Notes: generated by a model not told the origin, from the letters alone. 64,000 nucleotides of DNA from Lunatibacter salilacus (GCF_009797935.1 NZ_VOLC01000024.1:1-64000); one strand, 5' to 3'; shown: positions 34,177-42,883, counted from the first letter of the stretch. Translations and numbers: made by a program.

Positions 34177-35544
34177 ATGAAAATCAGAAAAATCAACCTG
34201 GAGGAAAGTGAAATACCGGAAAGCTGGTATAATATCATCGCAGACATGCCGAATAAGCCCTTGCCTCCATTACATCCTGGTACGCTGCAACCCATAGGCC
34301 CGGATGCCTTGGCTCCACTTTTTCCCGAGGCTTTGATCAAGCAGGAGGTAACTACCGACAAATGGGTAAGCATCCCGGATGAAGTCCGAAACATGTACAG
34401 CATTTGGAGGCCTACACCACTTTACAGGGCTTATGGATTGGAAAAGGCATTGGATACACCTGCCAAAATCTATTATAAATACGAGGGGGTTAGCCCTTCC
34501 GGATCCCATAAACCGAACACAGCAATCCCACAAGCCTATTATAATAAGCAGGAAGGGGTGAAGCGAATTACCACTGAAACAGGGGCCGGGCAATGGGGAT
34601 CTGCATTAAGTTTTGCCTGTCAGCATTTCGGTATCGAGTGTGATGTGTACATGGTGAGATTGTCCTACAACGATAAGCCGTACCGAAAAATGATGATGAA
34701 CACTTGGGGAGCCAATGTGTATGCATCGCCTTCCGACCGTACTCAGGCAGGAAGAAACATTCTGGCTATGGACCCCAATTCTCCAGGGTCTCTTGGAATT
34801 GCTATTTCAGAGGCCATAGAAATGGCGGCAACACGGGATGACACCAAATATGCACTGGGTTCGGTGCTGAACCACGTGAAGCTTCACCAAACTATAATCG
34901 GGTTGGAAGCAATCAAACAGATGGAAAAAGCAGGAGATATGCCTGACATTGTTATAGCTCCATTTGGGGGAGGCTCCAATTTTGCAGGATTGTCTTTCCC
35001 CTTTCTTCGGTTGAATATGGATGAGGGGAAAAGTATACGCTGCATAGCTAGTGAGCCAGCCTCCTGTCCAAAGCTTACACGTGGGGTATTTCGGTACGAT
35101 TTTGGAGATACTGCGGGCATGACCCCCTTGCTTCCCATGTACACGCTTGGTCATGATTTTATCCCTGCACCCATTCATGCCGGAGGACTCAGGTATCATG
35201 GTGCAGGAGTTATTGTCAGTCAATTGCTGAAGGATAATCTGATTGAGGCGCGGTCACACGATAACATTGAAATATTTGAAGCGGGCGTACTCTTTGCCAG
35301 GACGGAGGGAATCATCCCCGCTCCGGAAGCAAACCATGGAATCGCCACCGCAATTGCGGAAGCAAAAAAATGCAAGGAGGAAGGGACTAGCAAAACCATC
35401 CTGTTTAACCTTTGTGGACACGGCAACTTTGACATGAAAGCCTACGACGATTATTTCTCCGGAAAAATCAAACAACATGAACTCACCCAGGCCGAAATCA
35501 ACGAATCAATAAGCAAACTTACCACACCTTTGATTCCCCAATAA
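34177..35544 (+). CDS. trpB2: TrpB2-type tryptophan synthase beta-like PLP enzyme
   Basis: A 455-residue PLP enzyme of the TrpB2 (TIGR01415) class. The N-terminal extension is typical ([23 protein letters not shown]). The PLP lysine is in [13 protein letters not shown] near residue 112, followed by [25 protein letters not shown] and the phosphate-binding [11 protein letters not shown]. TrpB2 enzymes condense indole with serine without a TrpA partner; no trpA or other trp gene is near. Here it sits between a surface VCBS protein and a secreted amidohydrolase, so a salvage role (imported indole) or another beta-replacement reaction is possible. Length is typical. It lies 15 bp after the VCBS gene, and a hairpin follows its stop. 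Confidence 0.92.
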   Translation: MKIRKINLEESEIPESWYNIIADMPNKPLPPLHPGTLQPIGPDALAPLFPEALIKQEVTTDKWVSIPDEVRNMYSIWRPTPLYRAYGLEKALDTPAKIYYKYEGVSPSGSHKPNTAIPQAYYNKQEGVKRITTETGAGQWGSALSFACQHFGIECDVYMVRLSYNDKPYRKMMMNTWGANVYASPSDRTQAGRNILAMDPNSPGSLGIAISEAIEMAATRDDTKYALGSVLNHVKLHQTIIGLEAIKQMEKAGDMPDIVIAPFGGGSNFAGLSFPFLRLNMDEGKSIRCIASEPASCPKLTRGVFRYDFGDTAGMTPLLPMYTLGHDFIPAPIHAGGLRYHGAGVIVSQLLKDNLIEARSHDNIEIFEAGVLFARTEGIIPAPEANHGIATAIAEAKKCKEEGTSKTILFNLCGHGNFDMKAYDDYFSGKIKQHELTQAEINESISKLTTPLIPQ

Positions 35545-35561
35545 GATAACCAAACGAATTT

Positions 35562-35583
35562 CCCGGCTCTATAATAAGCCGGG
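35562..35583 (+). terminator. Hairpin after trpB2
   Basis: The arms CCCGGCT (35562-35568) and AGCCGGG (35577-35583) close around an 8-nt loop and are followed by a T-rich stretch. It separates trpB2 from the amidohydrolase gene, whose ATG is 14 bp downstream, so it may only attenuate transcription. Confidence 0.6.
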
Positions 35584-35596
35584 TATTCTTTAAATT

Positions 35597-36523
35597 ATGG
35601 ATAAACGTAGGTTTATAAAATCATCTCTAATTGGAGGATTGGCTGTCTCTGCATTTCCCAGATCATTGGTGGGAGGTGTTACGAAAAGTGATTCCTCCAT
35701 TCCCGTAGTAGATACCCACCTTCATTTATGGGACAGGGCGTTGATGGAGTATCCTTGGCTGAGCCCTCCCTTGGATAGAGATTTCCTAACTTCGGACTAT
35801 ATAGAGGCAACGGATGGATTAGCTATTTCTAAAATGGTATTTGTAGAATGTGGACGTATACCGGAACAGTACCTCGTAGAAATTGATTGGGTGGTACAGC
35901 AGTCTCAAATAGATCCAAGGATTAAGGGTATGGTCGCATATTTTCCTCTGGAAAAAGGCAATAAAGGCCAGGCGGATTTGGAGCAGCTGTTGGAACGGGA
36001 GATTGTCAGATCGATCCGTAGAGGAGTGAATGCGGAATTAATGCAGGATAGGTCATTTTTGGAAGGAGTGGCACTGATGGATCGGTTTGGGTTGAACTAT
36101 GACCTGAATATCTCCCCGCCACAGATGGAAGATGCATTGGTGTTTGTCCGGAGATTTCCCAATATTCAATTTATCCTAAACCATATTTGCAACCCTTCTA
36201 TAAAAGACGGAGAATGGGAGTCTTGGGAAAAGGGTATGACCTTATTTGCTGAGTTGGACCATGTGACCTGTAAGATTTCTGGGATGATCACCAAGACAGA
36301 CTCCGCCCATTGGGAAATTAGTGACTTGAAACCCTACGCGGATCACGTATTGGATGTGTTTTCACCGGATAAGATGGTTTTTGGAGGCGATTGGCCAGTG
36401 GTAACCCGAGCTGGTACTTATAAGCAATGGATGTCGGCATTTCTTGAATTGACCACCGATTTGACATTTGCTGAGAAGAAAAAAATATATTATAAAAATG
36501 CGGAAAGAATTTACCGTATTTGA
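35597..36523 (+). CDS. Exported amidohydrolase (L-fuconolactonase-like)
   Basis: A 308-residue metal-dependent hydrolase of the amidohydrolase_2 type. N-terminal MDKRRFIKSSLIGGLAVSAFP is a Tat-like leader with an RRFIK twin arginine, so it may be exported folded. Metal ligands are visible: HxH in VVDTHLHLWD near residue 42, His in FILNHICNPS near 198, and Asp in MVFGGDWPV near 262. LSPPLDRDFLTSDYIEATDG is characteristic of the 2-pyrone-4,6-dicarboxylate / fuconolactone hydrolase branch. It probably opens a sugar lactone. It fits with the oxidoreductase downstream. Confidence 0.9.
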   Translation: MDKRRFIKSSLIGGLAVSAFPRSLVGGVTKSDSSIPVVDTHLHLWDRALMEYPWLSPPLDRDFLTSDYIEATDGLAISKMVFVECGRIPEQYLVEIDWVVQQSQIDPRIKGMVAYFPLEKGNKGQADLEQLLEREIVRSIRRGVNAELMQDRSFLEGVALMDRFGLNYDLNISPPQMEDALVFVRRFPNIQFILNHICNPSIKDGEWESWEKGMTLFAELDHVTCKISGMITKTDSAHWEISDLKPYADHVLDVFSPDKMVFGGDWPVVTRAGTYKQWMSAFLELTTDLTFAEKKKIYYKNAERIYRI

Positions 36524-36615
36524 AAATTCGTGGCAATCTTAAACCGAGTATGTAATATTCGCTTATTTTTTCGTCATGAATGGATAAGTTTAATTTCAAA
36601 ATAAACAATCACACC

Positions 36616-38034
36616 ATGCCAACTGAAAAGAATTTGAGTGTCTCCAACAGAAGGAAATTTATCAAACAGTCTGCAGTGACTGCTGCTGGTTTTTTTATTG
36701 TGCCCAGGTTTGTATTGGGAGGCCAGGGTTATGTTGCTCCCAGTGACAAAGTAAATATTGGAATCATCGGAGCCGGAGGAAAGGGAAGGCAGAATGCCGT
36801 GGATCTGATGAAGCTCGATGATGTTCAATTGACGGCCATTGCTGATCCGGGGAATTATTGGGACTTGGCAAATTTTTATTACAGATCAATAGCGGGAAGA
36901 GGTCCGGTAAAACGGTTAATCGAGGAACATTATCAGAATAAAACAGACACCTTTAAAGTTGCGGAATACTTGGATTTTCGCCGAATGTTGGAGAAGGAAT
37001 CTGGACTGGATGCTATTTGTTGCTCTACACCGGACAATACGCATGCTTACATCACCTATATGGCGATGAAAGCAGGCAAGCATGTGTACTGTGAAAAACC
37101 ACTGACACATAATATATGGGAGGCGAGAATGATCAAGAAGCTGACTGAGGAAACAGGACTGGCAACTCAAATGGGAAACGTGGGTCACAGTACAGACGGC
37201 ATCAGGGAAACGGTAGAATATCTTAGGGGGGGTGTAATTGGGGAAGTAAAAGAGACCCACTCTTGGGTTCCCGCAACGCGATGGTTGCCGGAGGTCAAAG
37301 CCATGCCTACCCATAACAGCCGAAAGCCGGATGGATTTGATTGGGATCTTTGGTTGGGCCCAACCCCGCACCGGGAGTTTCACGATTGGTATTCTCCCGT
37401 GACATGGAGGGACTTTTGGGAGTTTGGATGCGGAGCGTTAGGTGATTTTGGCTGTCACGACATGGATGCTGCCACCTGGGCATTTGAATTGGGATATCCT
37501 GAGACAGTGGAGGTTTTTCCTGCCGGATTTAGCAACGAAAACATCACTCCATATGGCGAGATAGGCTATTATCATTTTGGAGCTAAAGGTAATCTGCCAC
37601 CAATAAAGTTGACTTGGTATTCAGGTGGAGTCAAACCTCCCCTTCATGAGGCATTGCCGTCAGGATATCAATGGACAGGTAGAGGGACGCTTTTTGTTGG
37701 AGACAAAGGCATTATCGTAAACGAAGGGGGAAATCGCGCTCCGAAGGTCTTTCCGGAAAGGGTTGCAAGCAATCTAAAAGTTCCTAAGCCCATTATCCCA
37801 AGATCCAAGGGGCATTTTAGGGATTGGGTAGACGCAATCAAAGGCGGTCCAAAATCGAGTGCCAACTTCGAATACGGAGCACACCTGACGGAAATTACCC
37901 TATTAGGTGTACTTTCACTGCGGATGAAAGGCCAGAAAATCCATTGGGATGCGGGAAACATGAAGGCCACCGGTCTACCGGAAGCGGATCAATATATCAA
38001 AGAATCTGTTAGAAGTGGATGGGAAATGGTTTAA
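36616..38034 (+). CDS. Exported Gfo/Idh/MocA-family oxidoreductase
   Basis: A 472-residue NAD(P)-binding oxidoreductase. ATG 36616 (MPTEKNLSVSNRRKFIKQSAVTAAGFFIVP) is chosen over 36580. The twin-Arg NRRKFIKQ with its hydrophobic stretch is a classic Tat signal, so the enzyme is exported with cofactor. Rossmann motif VNIGIIGAGGKGRQNAVDL near residue 50, substrate motif EKPLTHNIWEA (Lys of the EKP motif), and C-terminal domain (FGCHDMDAATWAFELG). Such secreted enzymes oxidise or epimerise sugars and glycosides. With the lactonase-like neighbour it suggests oxidation of a sugar to a lactone and then hydrolysis in the periplasm. Confidence 0.92.
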   Translation: MPTEKNLSVSNRRKFIKQSAVTAAGFFIVPRFVLGGQGYVAPSDKVNIGIIGAGGKGRQNAVDLMKLDDVQLTAIADPGNYWDLANFYYRSIAGRGPVKRLIEEHYQNKTDTFKVAEYLDFRRMLEKESGLDAICCSTPDNTHAYITYMAMKAGKHVYCEKPLTHNIWEARMIKKLTEETGLATQMGNVGHSTDGIRETVEYLRGGVIGEVKETHSWVPATRWLPEVKAMPTHNSRKPDGFDWDLWLGPTPHREFHDWYSPVTWRDFWEFGCGALGDFGCHDMDAATWAFELGYPETVEVFPAGFSNENITPYGEIGYYHFGAKGNLPPIKLTWYSGGVKPPLHEALPSGYQWTGRGTLFVGDKGIIVNEGGNRAPKVFPERVASNLKVPKPIIPRSKGHFRDWVDAIKGGPKSSANFEYGAHLTEITLLGVLSLRMKGQKIHWDAGNMKATGLPEADQYIKESVRSGWEMV

Positions 38035-38457
38035 CCCGGACTATATTAGAGTTCGTTACAGCCCTTCCCGACCAAGTCGGGAAGGGCTTAAAACGCAAGA
38101 AAATCAGGCACTTTGGAGAGTGAGGCGTAGCCACCCCTACGGTGAACCCGAAAAGTGAAGAGAAGCGCCTGATTTTAAAGCGTTTTAAGTCCGCAGTAGA
38201 AGTCCTAGTGCATATTCCGGATTTAACGTTGTAGGGGCATGGCATATAATTGCCTGCCCTTTTTGCGCAGAATTGAAGCCTTTTGAGATAAGCATACCAA
38301 TTTTGGTCAACAATTTAATTGTTGTCCCTTTTAAAGGGAGAAAGAAATCAAAAGGACAAAAGCTAAAACGAAATAGTAAACAAGAAGAACCTGTGACGTT
38401 ACATGTAATGTTAGATTTCTTTCGGAATCAATTTTTGAAAAAACGATTTATAGAAAT
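38035..38457. other. Gene-free stretch with structured inverted-repeat element
   Basis: About 420 bp between the convergent oxidoreductase and response-regulator genes. The left part holds the nested inverted-repeat element (38060-38189). The rest is AT-rich; an open frame at 38273-38473 has no family features or start signal and I do not call it. Confidence 0.6.
38060..38189. repeat. Nested inverted-repeat element (structured, 130 bp)
   Basis: Two joined structures. First, a perfect 13-bp hairpin AGCCCTTCCCGAC / GTCGGGAAGGGCT (38060-38072, 38076-38088, 3-nt loop). Second, a 103-bp stem: CTTAAAACGC (38087-38096) pairs with GCGTTTTAAG (38180-38189), then AAAATCAGGC (38100-38109) with GCCTGATTTT (38167-38176) across a 3x3 internal loop, and ACTTT (38110-38114) with AAAGT (38152-38156). 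The apex carries a CGTAG/CTACG hairpin (38126-38141). The two structures share two bases. This could be a MITE-like mobile repeat, a dispersed non-coding repeat, or the folded 3' region of a small RNA. No coding potential. Confidence 0.8.
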
Positions 38458-38865
38458 TTATCTAATTATATAGTTTTCGTCGAATAAGGTAACTACTTCA
38501 AGTAGAGTTTGGCTTGATATCGGTTTTTCCAAAAACCCAATCACATTCTTGTAATCCTTAGATTTTATTTTGTCAGCTTCAGCTGTTGATGAGGTTACAA
38601 TAATGACTTGAGTGTTTTCATCATAGTCTTTTCCTTTTAGATTGTCCAAAAATCCCCAACCATTTAAAACGGGCATATTTATATCTAGTAAAACCAAAAT
38701 TTTATTAGTAGAGTCCGCTATTTTATCCAAGGTTTCTATGCCCTCTTTGCCATTTTGAGACATATGAACAGTACCTTGTAAATTACTTTGAGCCACAATT
38801 TTTTCGAGATAGAGCAAAGTAATTTTGTCATCATCAACTATCACTGTTTCTAAATTTGATTTCAT
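38458..38865 (-). CDS. Single-domain response regulator (CheY-like)
   Basis: A 135-residue receiver domain with no output domain. Acidic pocket DDD near residues 11-13, phospho-acceptor Asp ~61 in LVLLDINMPVLNG, switch Ser/Thr in IIVTSSTAEAD, and conserved Lys in GFLEKPIS. It probably passes phosphate between a kinase and a partner protein. The closest kinase genes in the window are far away (57.6-60.9 kb), so the partner is unknown. It is convergent with the oxidoreductase. Confidence 0.92.
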   Translation of the reverse strand: MKSNLETVIVDDDKITLLYLEKIVAQSNLQGTVHMSQNGKEGIETLDKIADSTNKILVLLDINMPVLNGWGFLDNLKGKDYDENTQVIIVTSSTAEADKIKSKDYKNVIGFLEKPISSQTLLEVVTLFDENYIIR

Positions 38866-39407
38866 GCTGGGTGTGTTTGTGTTAAAAGGGTAAATTTATA
38901 GAAATCGTGTGTAAATTGCTACAGTATAGAAATAAAAATCATAATTCAGAAATCATTATATACATATATTTTAACTCTGCTCTTTTTGAAAAGAGTAATT
39001 CTCTTTATGCAATTTTGTTTATTCAATAATAAATATAATAATTTATTTAATTTACTTGCCTTTTGAACCCTCCGGTTTTTTGATATTCAGTTAATTGCAT
39101 CTTGCATTATATATATTGCAAGCCTACCTAAAAAAATCTATTTCATACCAAAAAAAAAGCATGTTATACTATTACTATTTAATATAACGTTATATTTTTG
39201 ATAACCAAGACCGCTCTGTCGGGTATTATATGCGTTCAAATTTTTTTCAAGACATGAAATACATACAACTGAACAAAATAGCAAAAAAAATGCTTTGTAA
39301 AATAAAAGTTTGCTATAGTCGATATATAGCATTTTCTTAGTAAAATATTTCACCCAAATATTTTTGAAAAGTTAGTTTTATCAATACCCAAAAGACAAAT
39401 AAAGGCT
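38866..39407. other. Very AT-rich gene-poor stretch
   Basis: About 540 bp with long A and T runs. A minus-strand open frame at 39138-39353 (71 residues) reads a hydrophobic segment into a lipobox-like VCISC, but the AT-rich context makes hydrophobic reading frames likely by chance. No other structure is clear. It includes the promoters of the divergent response regulator and bactofilin genes. Confidence 0.5.
39138..39353 (-). CDS. Possible small lipoprotein (doubtful)
   Basis: A 71-codon frame whose product has KAFFLLFCSVVCISC, which resembles a lipoprotein signal with the lipid Cys near residue 34, then LEKNLNAYNTRQSGLGYQKY. The hydrophobic segment begins rather late (residue ~20) and the tail is short and unlike any family I know. 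The surrounding DNA is extremely AT-rich. It may be a chance frame; I list it because of the lipobox. Confidence 0.2.
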   Translation of the reverse strand: MKYFTKKMLYIDYSKLLFYKAFFLLFCSVVCISCLEKNLNAYNTRQSGLGYQKYNVILNSNSITCFFFGMK

Positions 39408-39848
39408 ATGTGGAACAAGGAAAAAAGAGAATCGACAATGGAAGCAAAAAGTACATCATTCTTTGCTGAAGGATTTAAAGTTCACGGGAACGTTGTATGT
39501 AGCAACGACGTGAGAGTTGAAGGAGTTATATATGGAAACGTGACAACTACAAAGAAGGTTATTGTAGGACCTACAGGACAGATTTTTGGAAACATCAAAG
39601 CAACAAACCTCAGTGTCATGGGGGAAGTTACTGGAGAAATTGTGATTTCTGAATTGGCCAAAATTGATTCAACTGGATCAATCAATGGCAACCTATTTTC
39701 CAAAAATTTCCATATAGAACCTGGAGCAATTATTGAGGCTAATCTAAGGGGATTAAAGGAAGGTAGTACTAAAATCGAAGTTGAAAATGATAATCACAGT
39801 CACAGAATAGATAAATATGAAGAGCTTCGTCAAGTCGCTGATTTGTAG
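39408..39848 (+). CDS. Bactofilin (polymer-forming cytoskeletal protein)
   Basis: A 146-residue bactofilin. The core is a right-handed beta-helix of short repeats: GFKVHGNVVCSNDVRVEGVIYGNV, TTKKVIVGPTGQIFGNI, TNLSVMGEVTGEI and AKIDSTGSINGNL. Bactofilins self-polymerise without nucleotide on the inner membrane and help shape cells or localise envelope enzymes. It is the usual small size; a second ATG at 39438 (MEAKSTSFF) is an equally possible start. It sits alone, with two hairpins downstream. Confidence 0.93.
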   Translation: MWNKEKRESTMEAKSTSFFAEGFKVHGNVVCSNDVRVEGVIYGNVTTTKKVIVGPTGQIFGNIKATNLSVMGEVTGEIVISELAKIDSTGSINGNLFSKNFHIEPGAIIEANLRGLKEGSTKIEVENDNHSHRIDKYEELRQVADL

Positions 39849-39888
39849 ACGTATATATGATGATGGTATTATTTCCCCTAAAACTTAT

Positions 39889-39968
39889 AATCGCTTTTGG
39901 AGTTAAAAATAGTAAGCGATTGTTATAAATGACCTATTTTCCCTGCTTCAGGTTTTAATAGGTCATTT
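39889..39968 (+). terminator. Two successive hairpins after the bactofilin gene
   Basis: First, AATCGCTT (39889-39896) pairs with AAGCGATT (39914-39921). Second, AAATGACCTATT (39927-39938) pairs with AATAGGTCATTT (39957-39968), a perfect 12-bp stem followed by TATATTTT. The second is the likely terminator, serving both bactofilin and the convergent batA operon. Confidence 0.75.
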
Positions 39969-40079
39969 ATATTTTGGTGGGGTATCTTAATAATTTGATT
40001 GAATTATACAAGACATGTGGTTTGGTAAATATACTCCTAAACGATCGAAACGATTTCCATATTGCTATTTTCTTGAAAG

Positions 40080-41120
40080 CTAATCAAGAAGGAAATTGTT
40101 GAAGAAAGTGTTTTTCAGTGCCAGCCAGGCAAAGAAAAAAGCAATGCCCCATACCAAATAGATGCGGTAGAAGTCCATTGTTTCTTTATATCGAGACTCG
40201 ACAATTTCCGCTTTTTCCAGTTCATCAATTTCATCAAAAATCCTTTCTAGGGCATTTCCGTCGGATGCACGATAAAATTTGCCATTTGCTATACGCGCAA
40301 TTTCCCTCAGTGTGCCTTCATTCAGGTAACTTTCAATCATCTGGGGTCTTCCGAAAAAATCAGTGCCATACGGGACCATGCCATCTTTGCCCACAGCCAC
40401 TGAATAGATTTTAATTTCCATCGCCGCAGCTAACTGAGCAGCAAAAATTGGGTCAACATTGCCTGCGTTGTTATCTCCATCACTGAGTAAGACCATGACC
40501 TTCGAACTCGCCTCGGAATCTCTCATTCGGTTTGTGGCTACGGAAAGCGCACTTCCTATTGCAGTTCCTTTGGCATCCATCATATTGAATGAGATGTCAC
40601 CAATAAGGTCTTTTAACAAATCGTAGTCAGTAGTAAGCGGAGCAAGGGAAAAGGCCTCTCCAGAGAAGATCACTACTCCGATACGGTCTCCAAATCGCCC
40701 TTCAATGAATTCTATGGCTGTTCCCTTTGCGGATTCCAATCGGTTGGGGGTGAAGTCTTGCAAATCCATAGATTCTGAAATGTCCATAACTAACATGATG
40801 TCAATACCCTCAGTAAACTGTTCTACCTTTTCATTGGTCCGCTGGGGACGCGCCAATGCAATGATGATCATCCAAAGAAAGAAGATAAAAAAGAACATAG
40901 GAATCAACCGAAGGTAAGTCCAGGGATTTTTTTGAGGCACCATTTTGGGAATGGACAATTCCAACACCGGGTTCTTTAGGATTTTCGCAAATTTCCGGAT
41001 TAAAAGAATAAGTGGAACTACCCAGAGCAGGTGCAGTGCCCAGAGGTTTTCCCACTCGAATGATCGGAGGGTTTCAGGATTAAACCAAGTCCATGAAAAA
41101 TAGGGCAAGATCTCATTCAT
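40080..41120 (-). CDS. batA: BatA-like von Willebrand factor A domain protein
   Basis: A 346-residue membrane protein. Two N-terminal membrane segments (ALHLLWVVPLILLI near residue 30, LIPMFFFIFFLWMIIIALARPQR near 73) lead into a VWA domain with MIDAS motif MDISESM (near 110) and LLSDGDNNAGN, then a C-terminal membrane segment (YLVWGIAFFFAWLAL). BatA proteins of Bacteroidota form a membrane complex with MoxR ATPases, linked to aerotolerance and envelope stress. Last gene of a three-gene operon with 8-bp overlaps. Confidence 0.9.
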   Translation of the reverse strand: MNEILPYFSWTWFNPETLRSFEWENLWALHLLWVVPLILLIRKFAKILKNPVLELSIPKMVPQKNPWTYLRLIPMFFFIFFLWMIIIALARPQRTNEKVEQFTEGIDIMLVMDISESMDLQDFTPNRLESAKGTAIEFIEGRFGDRIGVVIFSGEAFSLAPLTTDYDLLKDLIGDISFNMMDAKGTAIGSALSVATNRMRDSEASSKVMVLLSDGDNNAGNVDPIFAAQLAAAMEIKIYSVAVGKDGMVPYGTDFFGRPQMIESYLNEGTLREIARIANGKFYRASDGNALERIFDEIDELEKAEIVESRYKETMDFYRIYLVWGIAFFFAWLALKNTFFNNFLLD

Positions 41121-42012
41121 GTGCGTGGTAGGATTTTATTTTTTCTTCGAATGAATTTTCTGATATGGCTGTCAGGTTTTTACAGGCATGGTCCAAGTTT
41201 TCAGAAACCCGGTCCGCATATATAATGACTTCAATGTCCCTGATATCTTTCACCAAGTTAGGTTGCGCTAGGTGGTCAGCAATTTCTGTTGTCGTCCATT
41301 CTCTATAAGGTTGCCCGGTGAGCGATTCCATATAACTTTTCCACAAACCAAGAAGTTCGTCCGCGGATGACAAATCTGGCTGCTGGACAAGCCTCTGTTT
41401 TGCCAGTTGCCATTGTATTAGGAATTTCTTCCGTTTCTTTTTTTCCAAGTAAACGAACCAAGAATCTCTGATTTGCTGTCCAAATAGAAAATAGGAAGCA
41501 ATAGCCAACACAGTAATCAAGCCCAAAACCAATATTAACATTGGGTAGTTGAATCCCTGCTTAATTTTCTGATACGCATTGCTTTCCTGAAATGTAAGGA
41601 CATCCGGAAGTTCGCCGATAGTTAGTACCAGCTGCAGGTTAGCTTCTAGAGGTAGATGGCTGATGCTATCGTACCGCAGTACCTCAAATACAGGCAGGCG
41701 GTAGGATTTAACTGGCTCTAGGGAGAAATTGGAAAGGTAATAAACTGCGGAGTCCAAAGTAAGACTGTCCTTTGTATAGGAAGTAAAAGTCTGCTTGGAC
41801 AAATAATCCATACTTCCAAAGTTGAAAGCGGAATCGGGGAATAGTATATTCATCGAAGGAGGATAGGTAGCTTTTAGCACATAGCCTACCCGCTCACCCA
41901 GCTTGGCTGAGTCTTTTAGGAAATATCCCTCCACAGAGACTTCTTGCGCAGTGCTGGAAGATATCCACCCAGTCAATGTCAAAAAGAGAATGAAATAAAT
42001 AAGCTTACCCAC
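41113..42012 (-). CDS. Membrane protein of the Bat operon (unnamed)
   Basis: A 299-residue protein with a signal peptide (ILFLTLTGWISSSTAQ), a beta-rich periplasmic domain (about 22-150, EVSVEGYFLKDSAKLGERVGYVLKATYPP), one membrane segment (~157-180, YPMLILVLGLITVLAIASYFLFG) and a charged cytoplasmic helical tail (LEKKKRKKFLIQWQLAKQRL). The architecture matches the unnamed protein usually found between DUF58 and BatA in Cytophagales. It overlaps both neighbours by 8 bp. It probably links the cytoplasmic DUF58 protein to the membrane VWA proteins; function not established. Confidence 0.85.
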   Translation of the reverse strand: MGKLIYFILFLTLTGWISSSTAQEVSVEGYFLKDSAKLGERVGYVLKATYPPSMNILFPDSAFNFGSMDYLSKQTFTSYTKDSLTLDSAVYYLSNFSLEPVKSYRLPVFEVLRYDSISHLPLEANLQLVLTIGELPDVLTFQESNAYQKIKQGFNYPMLILVLGLITVLAIASYFLFGQQIRDSWFVYLEKKKRKKFLIQWQLAKQRLVQQPDLSSADELLGLWKSYMESLTGQPYREWTTTEIADHLAQPNLVKDIRDIEVIIYADRVSENLDHACKNLTAISENSFEEKIKSYHAHE

Positions 42013-42883
42013 GTTTCATGGTTCGGTTTCTGATTTTGAATAATTCCATCAAAGGTAAAACAATGTCTTGCCTTGTGTCAACTTGGAGATAGTTGATTTG
42101 ATTTTTTTTACAGAGGGTCTGTAAAGAGGCTCTGTCGGTATGGAATGACTGGAATATTTTCTTGGAAAATCCTCCGAATGCCGTATTCACCCAAGTGGTT
42201 TTTCCTTCTTCTTTGTCATAGACAGGTATTATTCCCAAAGAAGGAAGAGCGGATTCTAACGGATCGGTGATTTGAATAGCCACCAAATCATGTTTATTGG
42301 CAAGAGATTTCAGCGGTAGTTGGTAGTTGTCGTCTATGAAATCACTAATGACGATGATGATACTGCGCTTTTTGATCAGATTGAGACAAAAAGTGAACAT
42401 CCCATTAAGGTCTGTTTTTTTTGATTTGTTTTCATGTGAAAAAAGTCCCTTTATAATTTTCACCGCTTGTCTCGGACCTTTTCCCGGCAGTATGATCTTT
42501 TCTTTTTGGTCTGAATAGCTTACCAAGGCTACCTGACTGCCTTCATGGACCGCCGCCAGGGTAAGTACCCCAGCGATTTCTTTACCGGTATCTATTTTTT
42601 TTCTTTCCTTACTGCCAATATCCTGTGATCCGCTGATATCCAACAAAAAGTAGACAGACTGATCTTTATCTTCCTTGAATGTTTTGACGAATGTGCCGTG
42701 GCCTTTTGCGGAAACTTTCCACTCTATGGTTCGGATGTCATCGCCATATTGGTACGGACGGAGGTCGTCAAATTCCAAACCAGCTCCTTTAAAGATAGAC
42801 TGATAATCACCTTGAAGGTGGTTGTTGGCTATTTTTCGGAGCATTATCTCGTACCGCCGTAATTTTTTAATGAGTTGGTTCAT
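42005..42883 (-). CDS. DUF58 domain protein
   Basis: A 292-residue cytoplasmic protein with the DUF58 signature GDDIRTIEWKVSAKGHGTFVKTFKEDKDQSVYFLLDISGSQDIGS near residues 45-90, which contains a VWA-like Asp-x-Ser-x-Ser (DISGS), and IIIVISDFIDDNY near 175. DUF58 proteins pair with MoxR AAA+ ATPases. The usual moxR gene is not directly upstream: the next gene (DUF4296) is divergent. So the ATPase is elsewhere or outside the window. First gene of the operon. Confidence 0.9.
   Translation of the reverse strand: MNQLIKKLRRYEIMLRKIANNHLQGDYQSIFKGAGLEFDDLRPYQYGDDIRTIEWKVSAKGHGTFVKTFKEDKDQSVYFLLDISGSQDIGSKERKKIDTGKEIAGVLTLAAVHEGSQVALVSYSDQKEKIILPGKGPRQAVKIIKGLFSHENKSKKTDLNGMFTFCLNLIKKRSIIIVISDFIDDNYQLPLKSLANKHDLVAIQITDPLESALPSLGIIPVYDKEEGKTTWVNTAFGGFSKKIFQSFHTDRASLQTLCKKNQINYLQVDTRQDIVLPLMELFKIRNRTMKRG

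Noticed and set aside
38273-38473. 66-codon plus-strand frame in the gene-free stretch
   Set aside because: No family features, Lys-rich low complexity, partly antisense to the response regulator's 3' end.
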